From assembly GCA_046704445.1 (NCBI GenBank), contig JBJKRW010000125.1, forward strand, positions 1 to 9,522: 9,522 nt of DNA, in the 5' to 3' direction. Origin of the DNA: JBJKRW01 sp046704445 (lineage in GTDB: Bacteria > Patescibacteriota > Microgenomatia > UBA1406 > GWC2-37-13). Position 1 is the stretch's first letter; every line of letters begins with the position of its first letter. The notes under the pieces are model-generated. The model had not been told where the DNA came from. It made no database searches and was given only the letters and a program-made list of their open reading frames with translations. Made by a program: the position numbers and the translations under genes. Shown piece by piece: positions 1 through 5,496 of the stretch.

Positions 1-230
1 AATTGCTCCTGTTTTCCCTTGCTGTTTCCGAATCCCGAAAAATCGAACCGCACGACCCTCGATATTTCTGCGAGTGAACACGAAATATCGTCAAAGAGTC
101 CTGCGGTTTCATGAAGGTCCGTACCAAATCCGTGCACTAAAATTACACTGGTATTGCTCACTGATTTTTCCTCCACTACCACATTCAAGTGTTCTTCCGA
201 TTTGTTAGATATCTGTATTGTCTGATTCAT
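1..230 (-). CDS. Alpha/beta hydrolase, N-terminal part (cut by window edge)
   Basis: The frame opens with ATG at 230-228 and runs without a stop to base 1, giving about 76 residues; the C-terminus lies outside the window. After about 28 residues it reads VILVHGFGTDLHETAG and then VVRFDFSGFGNSKG. The first is the beta3 strand with the HGFG oxyanion-hole motif and the second is the beta4/loop signature typical of serine hydrolases of the S33/acyl-esterase type. The nucleophile elbow and the rest of the triad are not visible, so the substrate cannot be judged. It starts 7 bases after the stop of the upstream hydrolase with no Shine-Dalgarno sequence, so translational coupling in one operon is likely. 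It differs clearly in sequence from the neighbouring hydrolase and is not a simple tandem duplicate. Family assignment is fairly sure; function is unknown. Confidence 0.8.
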   Translation of the reverse strand, partial: MNQTIQISNKSEEHLNVVVEEKSVSNTSVILVHGFGTDLHETAGLFDDISCSLAEISRVVRFDFSGFGNSKGKQEQ

Positions 231-237
231 ACTTATA

Positions 238-1203
238 TTATTGCGCATGCAGTGCTGTTCCCAACACCGAAAAAAAATTTTGCCGCGCTTCAACACTGTT
301 ATCAAAATTATGATTTGCTCCCAAAACCTCATATGCGTTCTGCAATCCGTGATGAAGAGCGACGACGTTCGGAATACTGGTATCAACCAACGATCTGAGA
401 TATGTAGCCGTTACGTGCGGTACATTGTGCAGTAAATGCGCTATCTGTGTTGCAGATATTTTGTCAAAAATTCTCATAGTCGGAATTTGTTCATCCTGGG
501 CAGCGCAGATTACCTCAAAGGCACCGGGTCCCGTAAAATCATATCCTGTATAACCGTCCGCAAGAGAATCGTCAAACACCCCCAAAGTCACGCGTTTTTT
601 TGTACCCGCAGAACTCGGATATAACAATATGCCTTCTTCCTTTTGAAGCTTAGGCAGAAAATGGTTTCTTGTTCTTTTAATATCATCAGTCGGACAAATG
701 AGAATTACCCGTGACGGATGATTTTCTTCCTTATTTTCTTCATTTCTTGCGTAATAAGCAGAGAGACCGCCCATGCTGATACCCATACTGTATACGGTTT
801 TGAATTTTGTCCGTATGGTCCTCAATGCGTTCCTGTGATCCTCAACCATCTGCTTTAACGAATAGGCTTCAATTTTTCCCTCGCTTTTCCCTCCCAGGCT
901 CGGATCTGACAATCCCGCATTGTCGTACATAAACACCGCGATCTGCTTACTCAACAAAAATGCTGCAATGTCTTTTGAAAATCTGTGTTCCATCGTACAC
1001 CATAACGCGGGAGCCAAAACAGCAACAGAATTTCTTTCCTGAAAAAATGCAGGATCTTCAGGCAATAAAAGCTTTCCTTGTAAAAGATAACGAGGTTTTG
1101 GATGCTGCCCCTTGAGCACGTTCGATTCAAAAGAAATCTCCCTTACATGAAGGGTTTCTTTTTCTCTGTCCGGACTTACTCTCAGTCTCGGTTCAAAAGT
1201 CAT
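238..1203 (-). CDS. Alpha/beta hydrolase (serine hydrolase)
   Basis: This is a 321-residue protein. I chose ATG at 1203-1201 (MTFEPRL...) over the TTG at 1221 because GAAGAAGACA, a plausible weak ribosome site, precedes it; the TTG start would only add six residues. The nucleophile elbow is GISMGG with Ser near residue 143. Asp near 237 (in AAQDEQIP) and His near 298 (in GANHNF) are plausible remaining members of a Ser-Asp-His triad. An early strand VAVLAPALW replaces the usual HG oxyanion motif, and MYDNAGLSDPS corresponds to the loop after beta4. No signal peptide or membrane segment is visible, so it is probably cytoplasmic. It overlaps the end of the asparagine synthetase/ligase gene by 11 bases, and a second hydrolase follows after 7 bases, so the three are probably co-transcribed. 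It could be an esterase, thioesterase or amidase; the sequence does not decide. Confidence 0.82.
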   Translation of the reverse strand: MTFEPRLRVSPDREKETLHVREISFESNVLKGQHPKPRYLLQGKLLLPEDPAFFQERNSVAVLAPALWCTMEHRFSKDIAAFLLSKQIAVFMYDNAGLSDPSLGGKSEGKIEAYSLKQMVEDHRNALRTIRTKFKTVYSMGISMGGLSAYYARNEENKEENHPSRVILICPTDDIKRTRNHFLPKLQKEEGILLYPSSAGTKKRVTLGVFDDSLADGYTGYDFTGPGAFEVICAAQDEQIPTMRIFDKISATQIAHLLHNVPHVTATYLRSLVDTSIPNVVALHHGLQNAYEVLGANHNFDNSVEARQNFFSVLGTALHAQ

Positions 1204-2872
1204 TGTCTTCTTCGAATACAATTGTAATAGGCGTCTGTTCTGCCGCTTGACCCATCGGATTATCCTTAAATATCTTTTGTATGAGAGAATCCCGTAAGTC
1301 TGTCGAATTACCGAGTATATCCTGACCTAAATCATTAGCGTCAATAATTGCGGCTCCCCGAAACTTTTTGCTAAGTTTCACGGACTTAATAGACCTGCAG
1401 ACACTATCCGATATTTTCTTCGCAGCCAAGTCAGGGTCTTTCGGTCCGAGTTTTGCGGAAACGTTTGACGGATACAGGGAATACTCTGTGGGTCCGTCAA
1501 TAGAACGTACTACGGGACCTGCAACAATATAGAACAAACCCTTTTTTCCGAATATTTTCGCTATCAGCGATATTGCGGTTGCAAGCAAAATACGAGGTAA
1601 ACCAACTTCGTTGATCGCAAGCTGCATGGTCCACGGACTGCCGAGCCCTATTCCGTACGGCGTCCGCGTGACATACTTCGAAAGAAATTTAGCCGGCATC
1701 GAAGGTTTTATTTCCCAGAGAAAATACGAACGCCCCTGTGAAATAGCAACGATTTTCTCCGAAACCACCACAAAAAAAGGTTTGCCGACAATACCGCGGA
1801 ATTTCGGATGTCTGGACAATTTGTTCAACGAGTCCGATATAATAGTCGCAATTTTTTGGGAAAAATCATCACCTTTTGCAAATAACGGGCTCATAACAGG
1901 AATTCTCAAGTATTTTTTGTTATCCGCATACATTACAATGTTTTTTCCTTGATTTGGCGCCCCAAAAATAGGTCTGTCCTTATTAGGTCTGTCCTTTTTT
2001 GGTGGATCGATGAATTCGCGGAACCAAAGCTCGAGATTTAAAAAACGCCAAAAAATCATTGTATCGTTAATCTTTCCTTCGATAAAAAGTCTGAATGCGT
2101 TCAAAACGGCATTCTGATCAGCATAGGGTCTGCGTCCGAATGATTCCGATGAAAACACCGAATAGATTCTGTTTTTCATGCGCATAAACCATTCATATTC
2201 AGGCGTAGTAAAACCGATTTTATTTCTCCTGCCGGTAATTATTGAAGGAAGCAAAGGCTTCATAGATTGCCGTAAAATATATTTGTTCCATCCGTTCCTT
2301 ATTATTAACGAATCATCCAGCGAAAATATGAATCTGAGAAGGTTAAAATCGAGAAAAGGCACGCGTCCCTCCACGGAGAATCTCATGGCGTTTTTATCCT
2401 CGTATCTCAACAGAGATTGGAGACTTGCACTGAAGATATCCCGGACAAATCTTTTTTTAAGATTGTCGGATATAACCGTAAAACGCTCTGATTTGTATTT
2501 TTCGAGGAATTCTTTGTTGAGAAGATCGTTGGCATTTGTCTTCTTTTGAATTCCCAAGGCGGTCAACAATTTTTGTTTCAGGTATTTTACCGCAATATCC
2601 CTGGAAAAAAACAATTCTTTTATAAGAAGGGGGTATTTTCTTTCTCGGATTAATTGCCTGAAGTATACGAAATAATATGGATCATACCCTGCCAGCATTT
2701 CGTCGGATCCCTGTCCGTCCAATACCACGGTAACATGCTTGTGCACGAGTTCCATCACCTTATACTGGGCATAAGGACCCGTACTGATGGTGGGTTCTTC
2801 CTGGGTGCGAATAAAGTCGCTTAAATCATTAAAAAAATTTCCCGGATCAGGATTAACTTTAAAATCCTTCAC
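1193..2872 (-). CDS. asnB: Asparagine synthetase C-terminal half fused to an F420-0:gamma-glutamyl ligase-like domain
   Basis: This 559-codon stretch continues, in the same frame, the gene that begins at 3841 and is broken by TAG at 2905-2903. Residues 1 to about 288 complete the ATP-pyrophosphatase (synthetase) domain: TQEEPTISTGPYAQ, LDGQGSDEMLAGYD (51-64), LLRYEDKNAMRFSVEGRVPF (154-172) and KIGFTTPEYEW are AsnB hallmarks. A short linker with a repeated KDRP follows. Residues about 311-559 resemble F420-0:gamma-glutamyl ligase (CofE-like) proteins: VVVSEKIVAISQGR (368-381), RTPYGIGLGSPWTMQLA, IDANDLG (510-516) and FKDNPMGQAAEQTPI (535-549). The listed start is GTG; GAGG lies directly against it with no spacing, so independent initiation looks poor. 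Natural readthrough or a recent nonsense mutation is more likely. The stop overlaps the next hydrolase gene. Domain calls are confident; whether this half is translated is not. Confidence 0.8.
   Translation of the reverse strand: MKDFKVNPDPGNFFNDLSDFIRTQEEPTISTGPYAQYKVMELVHKHVTVVLDGQGSDEMLAGYDPYYFVYFRQLIRERKYPLLIKELFFSRDIAVKYLKQKLLTALGIQKKTNANDLLNKEFLEKYKSERFTVISDNLKKRFVRDIFSASLQSLLRYEDKNAMRFSVEGRVPFLDFNLLRFIFSLDDSLIIRNGWNKYILRQSMKPLLPSIITGRRNKIGFTTPEYEWFMRMKNRIYSVFSSESFGRRPYADQNAVLNAFRLFIEGKINDTMIFWRFLNLELWFREFIDPPKKDRPNKDRPIFGAPNQGKNIVMYADNKKYLRIPVMSPLFAKGDDFSQKIATIISDSLNKLSRHPKFRGIVGKPFFVVVSEKIVAISQGRSYFLWEIKPSMPAKFLSKYVTRTPYGIGLGSPWTMQLAINEVGLPRILLATAISLIAKIFGKKGLFYIVAGPVVRSIDGPTEYSLYPSNVSAKLGPKDPDLAAKKISDSVCRSIKSVKLSKKFRGAAIIDANDLGQDILGNSTDLRDSLIQKIFKDNPMGQAAEQTPITIVFEEDNDF
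1969..1996 (-). repeat. 15-base tandem repeat in the synthetase–ligase linker
   Basis: Thirteen identical bases (1969-1981 and 1984-1996) recur with a period of 15, so the reading frame is kept. They encode KDRPN-KDRPI at residues 293-301 of the C-terminal segment, exactly between the synthetase domain and the ligase-like domain. This looks like a small in-frame duplication in a flexible linker. Confidence 0.75.
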
Positions 2873-2902
2873 CCTCGACAGTGGACCTACTAACGCGTCA
2901 AT

Positions 2903-2905
2903 CTA
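2903..2905 (-). other. In-frame amber (TAG) codon interrupting asnB
   Basis: The two asnB segments share one frame. The sequence on the minus strand reads GAA GAA CTA TAG ATT GAC GCG, giving E-E-L-stop-I-D-A. AsnB relatives usually have Tyr-Ile-Asp here, so a one-base change from TAT or TAC explains it. No other frame disruption is visible over the 882 codons. The seven other stop positions checked in the window are five TAA and two TGA, and no other gene is interrupted by TAG, which argues against general TAG reassignment. Confidence 0.9.
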
Positions 2906-3841
2906 TAGTTCTTCGTCATTGGATGATTTCGGAAAAACCGCGGAAAAGGTTTTCTGTCTGCTTCCCAGAGACTTTGATTCCTTTACGTGCGAAGAAAGCA
3001 GCTGATTGACCATTGTGACAACGGATGATGAATCCAACCCGCCGGATAAACAGGTTCCTACAGGAACCTCGGAAATCAGACGAAGACGGACAGACTGTTC
3101 AAACCGTGTACGGAATAGTGAAAAGGCTTCTTTATCGCCATATGTTTTTGTTTGCATCGAGATAAGTTCCGTTTCAAGATTACTGTACTGTTTTTTTTCT
3201 ATTCCGGAAGGCCTGACAAGCATTAACTCTCCGGGCAAAAGCCGAAAAATTCCTCTAAAAAAAGTTTCTGGGGTATCATCATGAATCCGGTCACGCAAAT
3301 ACCTGAATATGATTTTTTCGTTTGGTTTTACTTTTAATAAACCGGAAGAAAGTATCGGTTTAATTTCCGAAGAAAAAATTAGCGACGCGGGTTTATCTGA
3401 AATAACGGCATAATATAGAGGCTTTATTCCGAAATGGTCGCGAGCAAGAACAAGTCTTTTATCTTTTTTGTCGTATAAAGCGATACCGAACATTCCGTTA
3501 AACCGGTCAAAACAGGAGTCTCCCCATTCCTCATATCCGTGAACGATAACTTCAGTATCCGAGTTCGTGCGAAAACAGTGTCCTTTCATAATCAATTTTT
3601 CGCGAAGCTCAAGGTAGTTATAAATTTCACCGTTATAGGTCACGATAACCGATTTATTTTCGTTGTATATCGGCTGATTTCCGCCCTTGATGTCAATAAT
3701 GGCGAGCCTTCTGTTTAAAAGAGATACATTATCGTCAACATATCTCCCCTCCCCATCAGGCCCTCTATGGAAAAGTTCTTTTGAAAAACGGTCTATGAGA
3801 TTGTCGCGCCTGAATCCGTATACTCCCGCAATTCCGCACAT
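2903..3841 (-). CDS. asnB: Asparagine synthetase (glutamine-hydrolysing), N-terminal part ending at an in-frame TAG
   Basis: The protein begins MCGIAG, so after methionine removal Cys2 is the N-terminal nucleophile of a class II glutamine amidotransferase. The domain is intact: FHRGPDGEG (24-32), RRLAIID, YNGEIYN (69-75), TNSDTEV, and RDHFGIKPLYY (134-144). The synthetase domain follows, with the ATP-binding loop SGGLDSS at 266-272. Translation stops after residue 312, at NDEEL, about 40 residues past that loop, so this fragment alone could hydrolyse glutamine but should not make an amide. The next codons in the same frame (IDALVGPLS...) continue the family pattern. With the downstream part the protein would be 882 codons, against roughly 600-650 for a usual AsnB, because of an extra C-terminal domain. 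An exact TATAAT lies 42 bases upstream of the ATG. AsnB homologues may also amidate cell-wall or surface metabolites rather than aspartate. Confidence 0.88.
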   Translation of the reverse strand: MCGIAGVYGFRRDNLIDRFSKELFHRGPDGEGRYVDDNVSLLNRRLAIIDIKGGNQPIYNENKSVIVTYNGEIYNYLELREKLIMKGHCFRTNSDTEVIVHGYEEWGDSCFDRFNGMFGIALYDKKDKRLVLARDHFGIKPLYYAVISDKPASLIFSSEIKPILSSGLLKVKPNEKIIFRYLRDRIHDDTPETFFRGIFRLLPGELMLVRPSGIEKKQYSNLETELISMQTKTYGDKEAFSLFRTRFEQSVRLRLISEVPVGTCLSGGLDSSSVVTMVNQLLSSHVKESKSLGSRQKTFSAVFPKSSNDEEL

Positions 3842-3858
3842 AAATCAATAATTAATTG

Positions 3859-3874
3859 TACCTTTAAACAGGTA
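3859..3874 (-). promoter_or_regulatory. Short inverted repeat in the asnB leader
   Basis: TACCT (3859-3863) and AGGTA (3870-3874) flank a six-base loop. In the asnB mRNA the hairpin would lie at or near the 5' end, since transcription from the TATAAT at 3889-3884 should start near 3877. It could be a 5' stabilising hairpin or an operator. The stem is only 5 bp, so it may be chance. Confidence 0.25.
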
Positions 3875-3883
3875 AACGTATCT

Positions 3884-3889
3884 ATTATA
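3884..3889 (-). promoter_or_regulatory. -10 box for the asnB–hydrolase operon
   Basis: An exact TATAAT lies on the minus strand 42 bases upstream of the asnB ATG, in the gap after htpX. No good -35 hexamer is found 16-18 bases upstream, where the sequence overlaps the htpX stop region. The expected leader is about 35 nt and has no well-placed Shine-Dalgarno; AAAGG occurs but ends 19 bases from the ATG. Confidence 0.5.
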
Positions 3890-3914
3890 CCGAACAATGA
3901 AGCTTTGAATGAGA

Positions 3915-4811
3915 TTACATGTTTCTAAGAATCTTTATCCGTTCATCAATAGGAGGATGCGTGCTGAAAAGGTTTACAAACCAATTTCCGGATTTTCTTT
4001 TTTTGAAGGGATTTGCGATAAACAAATGTGCGGTCGAAGAAGTGGCGGAAGCCATATGGTGAGTGTCTCCTTTTATCTTTTCCAAAGCCCTTGCCAATCC
4101 CTCGGGATACCGGGTTAGGAGCGCGCCGCTGGCATCGGCAAGAAACTCACGCTTCCTCGACACCGCAAGCTGAATAAGAGTTGAGACAATTGGCGTAATG
4201 ATGAGTACGAGAATAAACAGAATAAAAAAAAGTGGGCTTTTGTTTTCTTCGTCATCCCTCCCCGAAAAGCCACCCCACCAGAAACTTCTCATAATCCAGT
4301 CTGCAATGAGCGCAATGGTGCCAACAAGAACCGCGACAACGGACGATACCAGTATGTCATAATTCTTTACATGGGACATTTCGTGGGCGACTACACCCTC
4401 AAGCTCCGTCCTGTCCATTAATTCAAGCAACCCGGTGGTCGCGCAGATTACCGCATGCTTGGGATCCCTTCCGGTTGCAAAAGCATTCGGAGCGGGGTCG
4501 TCGATCACGTAAAGCTTCGGCATGGGCAACCCGTCTGCCATGGAAAGATTTTCCGCTACGGTATAGAAATCAAAATAGTTTTTTTTATCGGCAGGTCGGG
4601 CCCTTGTAGTCATAAGTACCACCTTGTCGGAATAAAAATAGCTTCCGAACGAGGACAAAAAAGCGATACAGAATCCAAGAAAAAAATAAGGAACCGGAGA
4701 ACCGAAATAATTGCCGACAATATAAAAAAAGCCGGAAAAAATTACAATAAAAAGACCCATAATCGCATAGGTCTTCAGTTTATTGCCTGAAATTTGAGAA
4801 TATACGGTCAT
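3915..4811 (-). CDS. htpX: HtpX-like M48 family membrane zinc metalloprotease
   Basis: This is a 298-residue inner-membrane protease of the M48B (HtpX) family, which degrades misfolded membrane proteins with a zinc-dependent active site facing the cytoplasm. The ATG at 4811 gives MTVYSQISGNKLKT, matching the usual HtpX N-terminus; an upstream TTG at 4832 would add seven unusual residues and was rejected. Two membrane segments occupy about residues 15-38 and 42-60. The zinc site is HEMSH at 143-147 with the third ligand Glu near 222 in REFLADA. Two further hydrophobic stretches lie at about 155-172 and 194-213, and the family's C-terminal THPPIDERI motif is at 284-292. It lies 71 bases after lemA without an obvious promoter of its own, so co-transcription is likely; LemA–HtpX pairs are widespread in bacteria. 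There is no Shine-Dalgarno before the start. Confidence 0.93.
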   Translation of the reverse strand: MTVYSQISGNKLKTYAIMGLFIVIFSGFFYIVGNYFGSPVPYFFLGFCIAFLSSFGSYFYSDKVVLMTTRARPADKKNYFDFYTVAENLSMADGLPMPKLYVIDDPAPNAFATGRDPKHAVICATTGLLELMDRTELEGVVAHEMSHVKNYDILVSSVVAVLVGTIALIADWIMRSFWWGGFSGRDDEENKSPLFFILFILVLIITPIVSTLIQLAVSRKREFLADASGALLTRYPEGLARALEKIKGDTHHMASATSSTAHLFIANPFKKRKSGNWFVNLFSTHPPIDERIKILRNM

Positions 4812-4882
4812 ACTCAATAAAATAATTCCCAAATTAACAACATTGATGAAGCAGGTTAATTAAACCGTTTCTGTTCGGAATA

Positions 4883-5437
4883 TCAGAACTTCACATCAAT
4901 CTTTTTTTTCTCTTCTTCGCTTGCCTGAAAAAATTCGAATACCTTAAAACCGAACATATTTGCCATGATATTCGTGGGAAACATCTGGATTTTGGCGTTA
5001 AAATCAAGAACGTTGCTGTTATAAAACTGCCTGGAATACGCCACTTTATCTTCCGTATCGGATAGCTGCTGTTGCAAATCCTTAAAATTCTGACTCGCCT
5101 GAAGCTGAGGATATGCTTCCGCTACCGCAAAAAGAGACTTTAATGCGCCGCTTAACATATTATTCGCGTCTGCTTTTTCCTTTAACGACCCCGCGCTCAT
5201 CAGCGCGGAACGAGCCTTCGTCACCTCGGTAAAAACGGTTTTTTCGTGTTTTGCGTATCCTTTTACCGTTTCGACCAGATTCGGAATAAGATCGGCCCTT
5301 CGTTTTAATTGAACATCAATGCCCGAAAGTGCTTCCTGTATCCGTGTTTTTAATACTACCAATCCGTTATAGCTCGCTATCACATATATTCCCAAAACAA
5401 CAATTGCTCCGACTATGATTATTGGCAAACTAAGCAT
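4883..5437 (-). CDS. lemA: LemA family protein
   Basis: This 184-residue protein is of normal family length. Residues about 3-26 form a single hydrophobic membrane anchor, followed by the LemA hallmark SYNGLVVLKTRIQEALSGID, then LKRRADLIPNLVETVKGYA, and near the C-terminus AYSRQFYNSNVLDFNAKI and FPTNIMANMFGF. The rest is helical and likely forms the LemA four-helix bundle, probably outside the cytoplasm. The biochemical role of LemA proteins is not settled; they are often encoded next to M48 proteases, as here. The gene follows polX with its own extended -10 promoter that overlaps the polX stop region. The leader is AT-rich and has no Shine-Dalgarno. Confidence 0.94.
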   Translation of the reverse strand: MLSLPIIIVGAIVVLGIYVIASYNGLVVLKTRIQEALSGIDVQLKRRADLIPNLVETVKGYAKHEKTVFTEVTKARSALMSAGSLKEKADANNMLSGALKSLFAVAEAYPQLQASQNFKDLQQQLSDTEDKVAYSRQFYNSNVLDFNAKIQMFPTNIMANMFGFKVFEFFQASEEEKKKIDVKF

Positions 5438-5466
5438 GGAATTAAATAAAAAATTGTAATTATTTG

Positions 5467-5496
5467 ATTATACCATTTCCGTCAAGAATATAACAA
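5467..5496 (-). promoter_or_regulatory. Extended -10 promoter of lemA–htpX
   Basis: On the minus strand TGG-TATAAT (TATAAT at 5472-5467) forms an extended -10 element. TTGTTA at 5496-5491 is a fair -35, with an 18-base spacer. The last base of TATAAT is separated from the lemA ATG by exactly 29 bases, which predicts a leader of about 23 nt. A TTGACG also occurs, but only 7 bases from the -10, so it is not a usable -35. Confidence 0.65.

Noticed and set aside
1611..1952. Plus-strand frame of 113 codons
   Set aside because: It is fully antisense to the ligase-like domain of the synthetase gene, whose motifs are clear on the minus strand.
2178..2549. Plus-strand frame of 123 codons
   Set aside because: It is antisense to the AsnB synthetase domain (LLRYEDKNAMRFS, KIGFTTPE), and its translation has no recognisable features.
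2870..2872. GTG at 2872 as a real start giving a split two-subunit synthetase
   Set aside because: GAGG abuts the GTG with no spacing, and the ten codons between TAG and GTG still match the family. This favours one interrupted gene.
1193..3841. General reassignment of TAG to an amino acid in this organism
   Set aside because: Only one in-frame TAG is found across roughly 2,500 codons of the window; a reassigned codon should recur in other genes.
4455..4790. Plus-strand frame of 111 codons
   Set aside because: It is antisense to the htpX membrane segments and zinc-site region.
4812..4882. Separate promoter for htpX in the 71-base gap after lemA
   Set aside because: No TATAAT-like hexamer lies at the distance seen for other genes, so co-transcription with lemA is the simpler reading.
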